Notes: a model not told the origin generated them from the letters alone. Numbered from the stretch's first letter, positions 10,692-22,965 are shown. The stretch: 64,000 bases of DNA from Gentiana macrophylla (GCA_026214975.1 CM047806.1:103859345-103923344), one strand, 5' to 3'. Made by a program: numbers and translations.

Positions 10692-10855
10692 GTGGTGGTG
10701 GTGGGGTGGATGTTTTGGGCCTTTGTAGGTGGTGGTGGTGGATTTGGGGCTTTGGTGGTGGTGGTGGTGGAATTGGTGCTTTTGGTTGAGGTGCTCTGGT
10801 GGTGGTGGTGGTGGTGGACTTGGTGCTCCTGGTGGTGGTGGTGGCGGGCGGTGGT
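10555..10855 (+). repeat. GGT-rich low-complexity tract
   Basis: Interrupted (GGT)n runs dominate about 300 bases. Depending on frame and strand they read as poly-Gly, poly-Val, poly-Trp or, on the minus strand, His/Thr/Pro runs. From 10860 to 11330 the DNA is AT-rich with no gene visible. Confidence 0.85.
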
Positions 10856-11339
10856 GACAAGATCCCGGTCCGAGACTTCCTCACCCAAATGTATTTTACA
10901 TATTTAGAAATTTTCATTTGATTATGTAGTATTATGTATTATGTAACGATATGAGATTACATATTATATAACATTTAAATTGAAAGTTGTATCATATTGT
11001 ATTTAGAAACTTTTTGTAAATGTATTTAGGTTTAGAGCCCCTGATTTACCGTATTAATTCAGTGTTTAATTTGAATCTGTAAGTACACTATTATAAAACT
11101 GTAGAATAGATTGTACTACTTTTACATTATGCAGTTTAGATTAGATCCCTGATTATCATTTTTTTTTTTGCTTATTTAGGTGTAGATCCCTTATTATCAT
11201 TTTTTTGCCTATGTATGTTACACAACTTAGTTTAAATTTAGGGTGAATGAGGAAGAATAACACAAACATTTCACCAATTAAATAACGTCGCTTTTTAAAC
11301 TTTCGTGATAAAGAAAAAACCTATTTTTCTTTTTTTATT

Positions 11340-11800
11340 TTTATTTTCTGGCACCTATTCAAACAAAAAAAAACACACTTTCTCTCTCATTCATATTTTT
11401 TAAACACTCATATCTCTTAATCTAGAACTTCAAATTTGAAAATTATTTCACCAATTTTTTTTCTTTTTTTCATGCTCTTTATTTTGACACAACATTCAAC
11501 ATATTCCGACGTGATTTCTGAAAATTCGCTGTAGAAATTTACTAGTGTTCAAAATTCACTATCGATATTCACTGATTTTCGAGATTCACTAGGGAGATTC
11601 ACTGAGTGAATTTAGATAGTGAATCTCACGAAAAACGATGTAAAAGTCTCAAAACGAAGAGCATAAAAAAATTAAAAAAATTCAGTTAATTTTTCATCAC
11701 ATTTGAAGATCTAGATCAAAAGATATGACTGTTTGAAAATCGGGGAGGAAAGAGAAAAAAAAAAGTCCCAGGTATAGGACAAATGCATTTTTTTTTAATT
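11340..11800. repeat. Imperfect long inverted repeat (foldback element)
   Basis: The left arm (about 11365-11500, with ATATCTCTTAATCTAGAACT and CATGCTCTTTATTTTGA) pairs in reverse complement with the right arm (about 11650-11745, with TCTAGATCAAAAGATATGA and AAACGAAGAGCAT). The loop holds repeated GATTCACTA-type words. Homology may extend outward on both sides with large gaps. This is consistent with a decayed foldback transposon or MITE. No target duplication was identified. Confidence 0.55.
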
Positions 11801-13415
11801 TTAATTTTAATTTTTTTACTTTCCTTCGCGCTATAAAAAATATGTGTTCATGGCTATTCTCCCAAAAATATGAAATGTCTCCGCTACTCAAAAATATTCC
11901 AAAAGCTCCTTATTCCTAATTCTCCATTAAATTTATTTAAATTTGTATCATTTTATATTTATAATATAATAATTGTATAGTTTTATAATATACGTCATGC
12001 ATATAATACATTCTAATGTGATGGAAGGTTGGGAAATACGATCAATACAACAAATCAACATTGCAACGAATCAAAATACTGCACATTCCATGGTACGCCT
12101 CGACCTGATGAGGTTCTTAGATATGCATGTTTCCGAAGGATGTTTTCGAATCCTTCTGATCCACACAGTCGGCGAAATCCCTGTGGGAGAAAATGGCTCA
12201 TAATGAGCCTTATTTAAAGTGGCGAGTAGTCTACTTCGATATTAATTTAAGATAGTATGCAATAACAATTATGGGGAGCCTACCGTTTCATTAAATACTA
12301 CTTAAAAATTAGATAATTATATGCTTTTAAATCACTCGATTCGGATATCGGGTGAATGAGAAATTAATGTTAAAGTTAGAGGAAATGATGCTTATTCAAA
12401 TCGAATAAGTTTATTCGAACGGTTGCATCTGTTTCAATCAAATCGAACCGCATCGGTGCAACCTTTGGTTCAAGAGATGTGGCCATTTGGTTCAAGAGTT
12501 GCATCACTCGGCTCATTAAGTTGCATCTTTTAGGATGAACCAATACGTAAGAAGAGTTGCGCCATTTATTGTGTTACACAACCGCTTCTATGACAGAATA
12601 AGACTCCAATCAGTAAAACATATTGAAGGTTGCTTTTCTTTTATAAATACAAGTATTCCCCAAATGAAAATTACACAATTTCTTTACACAAAATATTCTG
12701 CAGAAATTGGGAACAACATATTTTATACTTCGTGATTTTTCAAAGTCAATAAGAGATTTCATATCAAAGCTTTGAGTTCGCCGCTTCGATTCATTACAAG
12801 TGCCATATGATCGTAAGGTAAGGATTGTTATATCTTGAAAGACGATTGCGATTACCGTGGGCACGAAATTGGTGCAAATTTGTCTTAAGGATAGAGTGCC
12901 AACTTGCCTCAATCCATAAGGTTTTTTTTTCACGTTTCTGTCGTTTTAATTTTTAGCATTTGTGTATTTGTTTAATCTATGTCTAAATTGGTGTTGATAG
13001 CATGCTAATTGGGTTAAAGGTGCTAACAATCCCCGTGCATTATATTGAGCCTCCTTATATACCGTAGCTCATAGAAAATTTCATCAGTCCCGCTCAATAG
13101 AGCATCTTTCACATTCTCAAGAGCTTGGTAAAGCCTCAACCGAAGGTGAGGCATTCGTTAGATCAAAAAATTAATGTCTGTTTCGCTGGCTTTTCCCAAC
13201 ATCTTATTCACTTATCGTCATGATGATGACCGCGTAACACATCATTATGATTACCATATTATGGATCTACGACATAACCGAACTTTTCATTAATTCATAC
13301 CAATAACGCAAATAATGGTATGATACATACAAGGTATAAAAACATTACCACAAATTCGAAAAACCAACTGATAATATCGGAATTATCACAATCATATTTA
13401 AGATGGATTTACGAT
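11801..13415. other. AT-rich intergenic/repeat DNA, no gene seen
   Basis: Only short random frames are present. A patch at 12425-12535 repeats the words GGTTCAAGAG and TTGCATC (GTTGCATC, GGTGCAACC, AGTTGCATCA). I cannot assign a family. Confidence 0.5.
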
Positions 13416-13598
13416 CACTAATAAAAAACACTCTTTTGCTACACTAGTTTTTGCAATACACACAAAAAAGTGTGGGTTAACATATATTTAGCTAAACTTA
13501 TTTGCCATGCTAGTGTTGCTAAAAGTAAGTATATAGAAATAGTTTTTTATTATGTGTGGCAAAGAAGAGTGTAACAAAAGAGTGTTTTTCTTATAGTG
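13416..13598. mobile_element. CACTA-type MITE, 183 bp
   Basis: The left end CACTAATAAAAAACACTC pairs with the right end, whose reverse complement is CACTATAAGAAAAACACTC. The match continues through TTTTGNTACACT for about 30 bases per arm. CACTA ends with a CACTAnAAGAAAAA-like consensus are typical of plant CACTA (En/Spm) transposons. The flanking triplets GAT and GGT agree at two of three positions, as a slightly mutated 3-bp target duplication would. There is no coding capacity, so it must have moved with a transposase supplied in trans. Confidence 0.8.
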
Positions 13599-13759
13599 GG
13601 TGAATGTAGTGGTGATTTGTGGTGGTTTACACGATAGATATCTGGTGGTGATTTTGAATGATGTGACATAAAAAGCAGAGAACAAGCAACTGTTGATGAA
13701 TTCACAGAGGTTGTCTGTGATTGTGTATTAACTTGTTCTTTTGAGGGTACAAACGGCCG

Positions 13760-13768
13760 CTATTTATA
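13760..13768 (-). promoter_or_regulatory. TATA-like site, minus strand
   Basis: TATAAATAG reads on the minus strand, with leader-like sequence extending towards the CACTA MITE. The surrounding 13.6-14.26 kb has no gene and may be an old LTR into which the solo LTR at 14.26 kb inserted (inference). Confidence 0.25.
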
Positions 13769-14474
13769 GTGCTAAGAGATGGCGGTTACACAAAAGTACA
13801 ATTAAAATACAATTAACACGATTAACGGCGTGGTCAACGTGATGGCATCCGTTTTGGGGCGAGCTCTATGATAGCCGTAGCGGGTTGCAACTTTGTAACT
13901 ATTGAGTTCTAACTTCTGTTGCCTGATTTAGCAGGCTTGGTCAGAGCTGGTCGGACTGCAAGCTAAAGTTGAACGAGTCGGCCCCTATTGCTTCTCTCCT
14001 TCCCGCGTAAAGGCGGGTCGATGGCTTTTGTTTGATCGCCGCTCATTGCCCTACCAATGATAGACATCGTAAAGGCATTGGGCTTAATGGATTGAAGCCC
14101 GGTCCTTTTTCTTACGAGGTGCGGTAAGTGATGGAGTCAACTTTACGTGACTCCGTGCATTAATTACCCCGCTTATCACACTTTCAAAGACAATTTTGGG
14201 TAAATTAGACCATTTTCGGGTGATATCGTGAGCTTATGGCACGGGAACGAATCCGTCTACTTTGATGAATTCATACCCTTTTTGTTAATATTAACCCCAT
14301 TCCCGAGCACTTTTACCCTCCGGAATTGTTTGGATGTTTGTGGTTGTTTATGACATTGAAGGGTATTGGTGTCTCGAGGACCCGGAAGATGACAATTTGT
14401 GGTGAAAAAGCATAACCGAGGCAAGACGAGGGTCAAAAAGGAGAAAAGTGAAGATCGGGGAAACAGGGGGTTCA

Positions 14475-14770
14475 AACGGCGCTTGAACCTCCAAACGCGA
14501 CGTTTCCACACACCAAACGCGCTTGAATCCCTAAACGCGCTCCGTGGTTCGATTTGGTTCAGAGTTGAAGCCCTCTAAACGCACGCTTGGAAACCAGGCC
14601 AACCGCTGCTCCAAGATCCTAAACGCGCTTGAACCTTCCCAAACGCTGCCTCCAGATGAAGAAATACCAAGCCCCGCTTGTGAAATTATGTGTAACGACG
14701 TTTACCAAGCTTAAACGCGCGCTTGAAGATATAAACGCCTGCTCCAACCCTCTAAACGCGTTTGGACCAT
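14475..14770 (+). repeat. AAACGCGCTTGAA motif array in the solo-LTR U3
   Basis: About ten copies of AAACGC(G/A)C(G)CTTG-like words are spaced 15-40 bases apart just upstream of the TATA box at 14799. This is an enhancer-like arrangement, though its function is unknown. Confidence 0.6.
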
Positions 14771-14798
14771 TTTTTGCAAAGCAGATTTTCCCTTCACC

Positions 14799-14806
14799 TA
14801 TAAATA
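14799..14806 (+). promoter_or_regulatory. TATA box of the solo LTR
   Basis: CACCTATAAATACCCC on the plus strand lies immediately downstream of the motif array and upstream of an A-rich leader. Confidence 0.5.
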
Positions 14807-16158
14807 CCCCCTTAGACATTTTCTTAAAAAAAAAAAGGCTTTTCTTAGCAACACTCTACCCATCTTTTGCTCGAATTTTGTAATAGCTTAGAATACTCTC
14901 TCTTAGTGTAAATCAACAATATCTTAGCATAATCTTTCCATTTCTTAGCTTAGATTTTCATTCCAAACACTAAGAGACCACCTTTTAATTACTTTCTATT
15001 TTGTACTTTTTGGATCTAATCTCAATTTCTGCAATTTTATGGTATATCTCTCTTCTCTTTTACTTGTTATGGCTCTTATTTATCTGTTTTATGCATGTTT
15101 TGATTAATATAATGTGTAGCTAAACATCTTCATAGCCAAATCATGTGAAATTTAGTGAAATCACCCTTTGGGTGATGAAATTGGGAGTGGGTAGTGCTTT
15201 TATTGTTGTTCCTTGCGATTTCACGCCTTAGAACTCGTTATAACGGATTTGGGCTAGATTGATCACCTAGGTCAAAAATCACACACATCACTCTTGAGAG
15301 TTGTTCGAGAGAGAGGGTGTGGGAAAAGGGTTCTAGGATCGCATCAGTAGTGCGAGGCTACTCGCTTTCAACGCTTACATGGCTCTTGTGCATGATTGTC
15401 TTGTGGAGGAATCTCTCTTAGGATAGGTTAGTTGACTTGACATAAGGTGTTGGGAAGAGTTGTTCAGACCTTAGCACCGAATTAGGAGCACGCACCGTGA
15501 AATTGAATGCAAGAGTTCGCCGTTATTGCACACTCCCGGTTTTGTCTTTCCTTTGGGTGATATTAGCTATTTTGATCATGGTTCGGCTATGTTCCTTAAT
15601 CTATCTTTAAACCGAGTAGTTTAATCTTCTTTCTCTCTTTTTATCTTTAGACTCGTTAGTTAGATTCATTTAGTGCCGTTGTAGTAAACAAAACCTTAAG
15701 AACTTTGATCACCTAGACTAAGCATTACGCTCACTTTGGTACTTACAAACACGATTCCTTTGGGTTCGACTCGTACTCTTCGTAGCTATTCTAGCAATCG
15801 ACCCGGCACACTGCCGGTTAGAGAGTTAGTTTACCCACGGTTTCGAGTCCTTATAAATTGTTTTTGTTGGGGTAAATTCTATGCTCATCAGTAAGTGAGG
15901 ACCGATGACCCTATGTTTTTTGGGCCTACATACTGGCCCAATTATGACATTCACGGGCTCTTTTCTGGGCTTGGAGTAAATTGCCATTTTTGATTTGACA
16001 TGTGCCAGGGTGACTGTTGTAGAGTGACATGCTTAATAGCATAAGGCTCGAGCGTTTTTCTAGGTGCCGTGCTGAGATAGAGACCAGGGTTCAAATGTGT
16101 TATGGTCAGAAGCGTATAGCAACATGATGCCGTGTAGAAAAGCGACCGGATTTCATAA

Positions 16159-17014
16159 TGTTAGGTCCTCATTAGTTATATGCTTTGATGATACCAAAAT
16201 TGTTGGTTTAGTAACCAAGTATAAATTTTCATAGTAGTCTGACATGCAAAATGTATAGGTTTAGTCAAATTTAGAAGTTTGTAAGATAGAATAAAATATG
16301 ATCGTTTATGTCAGAAGGTCAGAAGACTTGAAGACATGACTCCCACCAAAGACTATTTTTCAGCTGAAGCAAACAGACGAGTAAACCAAGCAAATAACTT
16401 AGACAGACGAGTAATGCAAATAGACGAGCTATACTGGCAGTCAAGTGAAACGGACGCGTAATGATGCTGACTACAAGAATACATCAAGTGACAAAGTAGA
16501 AAATGATATGATGAATTAAAGGGCGTGTAGCCATCCATACAATCCACTATTGATTAACGGCTGTGAAGTATTACAAGTGGAAATAGAATTTAAAGCTAGC
16601 CGCAAAGCTACATTCTCAAGGAATACAAGTTACAAATGTTCAGGAGCAAGTATAACAACCAACGGTCGAAAAGCTGACAAGGTTTTGAATTAATGCAAGC
16701 TGGAATTAAATGAGGGCCACTCATTTCTCAACGTTTGATCTACTCACTGAAGAGTATAAATACAAGAAATATGATAGAATAAAAAACAAAGAAAATACGA
16801 AGAACTTTGAATACTCTAAATCATCAAGAACAAGTTCATCATCTTCAAAGCTTACCAATCTACATCAAGAAAATCAAGAAGATAAAAAGGGCACTCACCA
16901 AGATGCTTCTAAGTGATCTACTTGATCAAAAGAGCTGCAAATCAAACTTCAAAGAAATATCTAGCAAGACTCTAATCTTGTACCATTTTTGATACATCAC
17001 CATCTTCATTAACA
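16159..17014 (+). mobile_element. Copia (Sirevirus-like) LTR, solo or truncated
   Basis: The segment starts TGTTAGG and ends TTAACA. It carries AGTATAAATAC (TATA at 16755-16762) about 250 bases before its end and an A-rich leader with ATCAAGAA words typical of Sirevirus-type LTRs. It abuts a copia integrase fragment directly, with no primer site or gag. Flanking 5-mers differ (CATAA and ATCAT), so the insertion history is unclear. Confidence 0.45.
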
Positions 17015-17019
17015 ATCAT

Positions 17020-17095
17020 CTTCTGGGGATAGTGTGTTATGGCCGCTTCTTATATTATTAATCAAACTCCCATAGAGTATTTTGAACTACAAAAT
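17020..17095 (+). pseudogene. Copia element A: integrase fragment left of the nested insertion
   Basis: Translation gives FWG, a stop, then CVMAASYIINQTPIEYFELQ. This matches the copia integrase signature around (F/W)WG..V..A.Y(L/I)INR.P. The frame stops being copia integrase exactly where element B begins and resumes at 45260 with TPYESLFHKKPDL, the next conserved block. Gag and protease of A are not found upstream. Confidence 0.75.
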
Positions 17096-18264
17096 CGTTG
17101 AAATAGTGTCCCAAACCCAATCGGTTGGACCGATCCGACCGGTCGGATCATTTCTACTATTTCTATATGTTTATACATTTATTAAATGGCTTTTTCGTTG
17201 TCATATATATGTTTTTTAAAGAACCAATTATGAATTGTTATATGATAACGTCTTTAGTATTAAAATGTGATAGACAAACCATGATAGAGGTTATGGTTGA
17301 TGAGATCTCTAATCATTTTAATAAGTTTGATACATAAATGTCTCTAGGCTTATGTACTATTAAATAGGGCATTGATAGTACAAAACAAAGCTAGCGTATT
17401 AGATGTCTTATGTCTTTAAGGGCGGGACAGATCTCATCTATCAAAATGTAGAGACACTTGGACTGTACGTGGGCATGTATTAGAGAAAGCGTACGTTAGA
17501 CTGACCCACTTACACTATTAAGTGTCACACTATGTGGCGGTTGTGTAATTATCCTTAGGACCGGCGTTTACATGGCATCATGGTGTGGATTGTCATGCTT
17601 TGACACTATTGAGGTTTCCCATAGCCGTGGGCGCATCATACGGTAGTGATTAGGTGTGATAATCTTGAAGCATGCATAGTATACATGTTTGGTCATCCGA
17701 AATCGTGCACACTATCATCGGTAGGGGTGAATATCCGAAATGGCCTTCTTATATGGAATGTCTTACTCTCATGAATCTTTGCAAAGTGGAAGTAAATGAG
17801 TTACTTTGAGAGAGCATGATATCCAGATTATAAGATACGGTCGTTGATGTTTGACACTCGACAAATGACCGTATGGATATTATTATAGCGATATGATTCT
17901 ATTTACACGGTAATCAAGCTTTCACGTAAAGGTAGTAGTCATTGCATTTGACTCTTCCGATGATTGGGGGTCACGGTGTGTTGCTAGACGTTATCCCGTG
18001 ATCGTTAGGCATGAAGGACATTTTCCTTATTTGCACTTTGTGTCTACGACCAACATATTTGAAGCCTATCGGGTCACACACATATGAACATCAATCGGAT
18101 TAAAATGTGGTTATAGTTGATAACCAAATAAGGAAAGTTTTATCTCATACTATAAAGGTTATAGTGGTAAATTAATATGGTGGTATTTATTTATTATGAA
18201 TAAATTAAATACAAGATATTAATTATGTTGATTAATTAAATATGTATATTGATACACATATTTA

Positions 18265-18270
<6 letters not shown>

Positions 18271-18324
<54 letters not shown>
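18271..18324. repeat. (TA)n microsatellite in the 5' LTR of B
   Basis: An uninterrupted TA run of about 54 bases. The orthologous position in the 3' LTR has expanded to about 250 bases. Confidence 0.95.
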
Positions 18325-18326
<2 letters not shown>

Positions 18327-18721
18327 ATACATGTATTTTGTAAATTAATTAATCATAGTATTATATTAATTAAAGAATATTCCGGATGCCAATTAATTTG
18401 GACAAGGGCGCAGATTTGGTTGTGTAAAAGATACACTTGGATTGTGCAATTTAATTAATAAGATTACTATAATATTAATATTAGATATTAATTGATTTTT
18501 GGAAAATAGATTTATGGTAATAAGATAAAGATATATTCAATATAAGATATTGTCAATATTTATATCTTGGAAAAATATTTAATATAAGATATTGAATATT
18601 AATGAGATAAATCAATCAAATGTATTTTTCTTATTTTATTAGGAAAAAGGTTTCTTTCTCCTCAATCTACTAGGAAGATAATCCCCATCAGATTGGGAGA
18701 CATAAGTTGCACCACTCACCC

Positions 18722-18729
18722 TATATAAG
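18722..18729 (+). promoter_or_regulatory. TATA box, element B 5' LTR
   Basis: CCTATATAAGAAAGGGGTTG occurs about 360 bases before the LTR end and is conserved at 44949-44956 in the 3' LTR. Confidence 0.6.
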
Positions 18730-19087
18730 AAAGGGGTTGACTAGCTCTTTTGTACAACACAATTCCAAGAGCTAATAGTTTTTGTGAAAAAATAGAGAGC
18801 TTCTTAGAGAGAGTTTAGAGAGAGAGAAAATGCCGGTCTAGCAACCGAATTTTTCTATTTGCAATCCAATGGTGGATTCCGGTGGGCAGTGCGTGGTAGT
18901 GGCCGAACGCTTGGGCGGCTCCGTGCATCGCTACCCTCCTTAGACGGTCAAAGCTTCGATCTTTTAGATCAACCAAGGTAACCACCGTCTACTAGCTTAA
19001 ATTTTTATTGCTTAAACAAAATCGATCCTGGTTAAAAGGAAATAAATATTTGAATTCATTTGCGCTCTGCGTAGATTTCTAACAAAG

Positions 19088-19100
19088 TGGTATTGAGCGA
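19088..19100 (+). other. Primer-binding site of element B
   Basis: TGGTATTGAGCGA starts three bases after the LTR end. It resembles the initiator-Met tRNA complement TGGTATCAGAGC used by plant copia elements. Confidence 0.7.
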
Positions 19101-21217
19101 AGTTTCGAGTTTACGCAATAAGCTTGTTAATTTGCGTAGTAATTAATAAATAGATGCATGATTTAAATTCACGTAACTAAGAACGAACAAAAATATATAT
19201 ATTCGGCGGTGGGGCGCTCGCCGATCGGGGCGGCGCTTCACCTTAAACACGCCGTTGGCGCCACCGCCTCTGTGGTGGCTGCGTCGGTCGGTGAGTTTTG
19301 GTGGACCCTAAAAATTTTGTTTGTTGTTTTGTGAATTTTATGGTACATTGATATCTCCTTTGTTTAGTTGTGTCATGTCGCTAACTAATTGTTCAAATAG
19401 TTTGGTCTATTGAGATGCCACATGGCATTAAAATAATAATGGCATTTCCAAACTTTGTTTGGAATAGGCCTGGGCGACTTTCAAAATTTTAATTTTGGAA
19501 ATGGCCAGGCATATCAACCAAAATATTGGCCTTTTCAAATTTTATTTGGAATAGACATAGGCTCTTTTCAAAAATTTGATTTGGGAAAAGTTAGCTTAGC
19601 CAGCCACTTTCAAAATTTTGATTGTGTAAAGAGCTGCCAATCAACCAAATCTTGAGTTAAAAGATGTCTTTTGGTTTAGGAAACCAAAGTCATCCCTTTT
19701 GATTAGGAATCAAAAGGAAAGAAACAAAAGAGACTTAATTTTAATTTTGATTTATTTTAGAATAGTTCAAATTAATTTAAAATTAAAATCGTTTAAAATT
19801 AACCGTTAATTTTATTTCGATTAAAATCATTTAATTAATTAAATGTTAATTAGTTAACTGATAGGATAAAATTATTTAATAGATTAAACGTTAATCGATT
19901 AATTAAGATGCAAGTTGTTAAGTTTTAATTTTATCTTTCTCATAAGATGTTATTGTATGGATTAGATATAGTAGATATAAGATGATTCTATGGGACCCGA
20001 TTGATCATGGATGAACCAATTTGATAGATGTGAATGATTTATTTTTGGTGGTTTAAAATTGTCCTAGGTCGTTATGAAGAATGTGACCTAGTTTATTTTC
20101 TCGCATTTATTTCATTCTCGTTAGTTCCACCCGCAAAGCGGCGGGTGTATTTATTTTATTAGATAGAATTAAATGTAACAAGAATGGAGCAGAAGACGGA
20201 GACCAAAGAAAGAAGAATAAAGATCCTATTGGCGGTTGCAACTACCTTTAGATTGTGACCATGTTTCGCTCATTTGTATTAGAAACCGCACTCTAGGAAA
20301 AGTCCATGATCATACCGGTTATTTTACTGGATTTATTTATTTTGTGCTTGTATTTATTTTATATGATACGATATGTGCATAACTAGACACGATCTAGATG
20401 AATGTGTAGGATGTATGTCTATAGAGATAGATATACATAATGAGACCATAATTAAATTAATTAAGAGAATTAATTCGAAATTAATTAAGTGAATTAATTT
20501 GAAATTACTACTACAACAAAAATCGAGTTATAATATGTCTCCCAATATTGTAGTGATGGCTAAGAGCCCTTATTCGGATCCAAATGATTGGCCCACGTCG
20601 GGAGTTGACCTACCTTGGGTATATCGATATCGTCATTATCGAGATATTATCGTTATGAGATCTCAAGAATACTTGGGTTACGACTCGACTAAGAATCTTG
20701 CGGTGAAATGCCCACGTCAGAACCGTCTGATTTTAGAGACATAAGGTTGACTATCACATAGACGATGTGAATTGTCAAAGAGTTGCTAGTCAAACCACTG
20801 GAAGTCGCGTTGGACGTGATTGGTAAGAAGTACCTACCCGTCAAAATTGACCCGGTCGATCGGCCCATGTCGGGAATCGAGTCAACTAGATAGGATTCCA
20901 ACCACTAAAGAATTTTGGATAATTCTTGAAAGTCAATTGGGAGTAGTTGACTAGTGGGAGCGAAATCATAAACCAAAAGACCATTTTTTATTTTGCGTGT
21001 ATAAACAAGAACACTCTTTTATCTTTATTTTTATGTTGTAGTTTTTAGCAAACTTTTATATTTATGTTTTTATTCTCGATTAGTAAAACCAAATTATGAT
21101 TGCCTTTTGAGAAACATTTTTAAAAATATAGTTAAGTAATTTTCAATCCCTTTAAGTAAGCAATGACACGAGCAACCCCGTTATAGTAGTTAGAGACAAG
21201 GAGACTACATAGTTGCT
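19101..21217 (+). pseudogene. Element B leader and presumed gag region, unrecognisable
   Basis: The first 200 bases include a G+C-rich patch (19200-19310) in otherwise AT-rich DNA. No frame over about 80 codons is present. The 81-residue frame at 20499-20744 is open but shows no motif I recognise. Gag would be expected here. Position is the only evidence. Confidence 0.35.
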
Positions 21218-21222
21218 GATTG
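21218..21222. other. Target-site duplication of element C, left copy (GATTG)
   Basis: GATTG lies immediately before the TGTTGG start of the left LTR and recurs at 34929-34933 immediately after the right LTR. Confidence 0.9.
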
Positions 21223-22950
21223 TGTTGGTCCCTTGAAAAGGCTTTAGTTAAGTTTAGAGGGGGGGGGGTGAATAAACTTAACACTTAAAACTTTTGGAGT
21301 TAACAAACTCAAGAACTTCAAAGCAGCCTCGCCGATACCTCAAGAGTCTGGCGATACCTCAAGAGCCTGGCCGACATACAAGAGAGTCATCGACAGCTTG
21401 AGTTTATCGAATTTGAGCAAATGGAATTATATCAAAAATTAAGCCTTATTACTTGTTGTTAAATATGATACTAAGTATTAGATACTCAAGAGTGTATATG
21501 TGTGAGTTCGCTTGCTAGATTCAAAGAGGATGATGTGTATAAAACTAAATGCGTAATGTAAGTGCAGTAAAGTAAGTAGGCAGATTTTATAGTGGTTCCA
21601 GTGTGGTGTAATCCTCGTCACCCACTCTTCTCCCCGTGATGTTGGAGGTAATTCACTAGAGATCTTTGATGTATCTCATTACAAAGATTCCTAAGTCGCT
21701 TGTCCTTCACCAATAACTATGGCTCATTAAATCGAACACTTGGAACATGTAAGATTATCGCTCCAAAGTCTTCCACTGGTCCTTGAAGGGTAGGATTGCC
21801 TCTTCACCAGCTCCACCACAAACAACAGTCTTTCACACCCAACAGATGCTTCACTGTCCCCAGCAGGTTCTTTGTAAATAAAGATTGAATCAAGTAAATG
21901 ATTCAGTTGCAGCAGCTTGATTAGGATGATATAATCAGCAGCTTGCAGTCTTCAAGTGCGTAAACTTGATGTAGCTTGAATACAGAATACACTTGAAGAT
22001 TTTCTCTGGATCAGTAGCCTTAAGCTCAGTAAGTTCAGCAGGGTGTTCTTACAGCTCATAATTATCTCTTATATTTTTCTCTTAAAGTTCATCATCTTTT
22101 TCTGAGTTGAAAGTCCTCTATTTATAGGTAGGATTGCATGTGACTTGTATTTGAAATTCAAATATAACTGCTCTGTTTTTGTCCCATTTGACTTGATTTC
22201 TCATCACTATTCATAGGATCGACACTAATCGCTGTAATCCTTTTGATGTAATGCATCTGGCCCACCCTTTGACTTAAAACCATTGGATAAATTCCTGAAT
22301 CATCCCAACGTCTTTTTAATCTCAGCCATTGATTTGTTTGATAAATCAGAGGTAGTTGGTTGTCCTTATCCATGTAATCTTCCAATGTAATCTTGAATTA
22401 ATCGAGGTATATATATCCGCAGGTTCATCAGTCTGCTGAAATACATATCAGTCTGCTGAAATGTAATTTGCTGTGTTTAAAACACAATGCAGCAGACTTC
22501 TTTTATCTAACTTTTTTTTGTGAAGTTAGATTACCCCTTTTTTTTGCAAATAACTAAGTTCCAATTTCCATCCAACTTAAGGAACTTAGACCTTCTACAC
22601 AAGGTATATGTAATCAGTTTAGGTCATCACAGACTTGCCTAAATTCTGATTCCATATCCTTGACATTAATTACTAAGTTTGATCCCTTAGCCTTCATTAA
22701 CTCGAGTTTGAGCCTCACCTTCTTCGCCTTTAGCAGAGTTCCCCGACTAGTCATCGACCTAACTACCCCATCGATATAGACTAGTCTCATCGAACTAAGT
22801 CGGTGACCTTTTACAAAGGCTTGTTTGATCAAACCTATACAAAGATCAAACTCTAATAAACCTATACATTTGATCTAGACATCTTTTTTCCTTTGCACTA
22901 TAACAGCTTAGTCTGGCACTCATCACTAAAACTTAGAAATAAGTCCAACA
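21223..22950 (-). repeat. 3' LTR of element C
   Basis: The ends are TGTTGG on the plus strand and CCAACA at the high side. It carries a minus-strand TATA sequence (CCTATAAATAGAGG) near 22119-22131. It is 1728 bp long against 1665 bp in the sister LTR. Confidence 0.95.
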
Positions 22951-22965
22951 ATTTCCCCCTTTTTG
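22951..22965 (-). other. Polypurine tract of element C
   Basis: The minus strand reads AAAAAGGGGGAAAT, ending exactly at the left LTR, as required for plus-strand priming. Confidence 0.85.

Larger units (their letters stand above)
14263..15890 (+). mobile_element. Probable solo LTR, Ty3/gypsy type
   Basis: The segment begins TGATGA and ends TCATCA, complementary termini as in an LTR. It has a promoter (TATAAATA at 14799-14806), a long leader, and near its 3' end the phrase GACCCGGCACACTGCCGGTT, which recurs in variant form at about 63.0 kb. No internal domain or second copy is in the window. Flanking 5-mers (TACTT and GTAAG) do not match, so the boundaries or the solo-LTR interpretation could be wrong. 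The next 270 bases (15891-16158) contain no gene. Confidence 0.5.
17096..19084 (+). repeat. 5' LTR of element B
   Basis: It begins (C)GTTGAAATAGTGTCC, where the 3' copy has TGTTGAAATAGTGTCC, and ends TTTCTAACA. It contains the TATA box at 18722 and a (TA)n tract at 18271-18324. It is 1989 bp long against 2126 bp for the 3' copy, and the difference is mainly the TA/CA tract. Confidence 0.85.

Noticed and set aside
10526..10917. Minus-strand His/Thr/Pro-rich frames of about 100-120 codons
   Set aside because: They are the complement of the GGT tract. Composition alone keeps them open and no domain is present.
14258..15895. Target-site duplication for the probable solo LTR
   Set aside because: The flanking 5-mers TACTT and GTAAG are not direct repeats, so no duplication is claimed.
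20499..20744. 81-codon plus-strand frame as a host gene
   Set aside because: It lies inside the interior of copia element B and shows no conserved domain. Chance or gag remnant is more likely.
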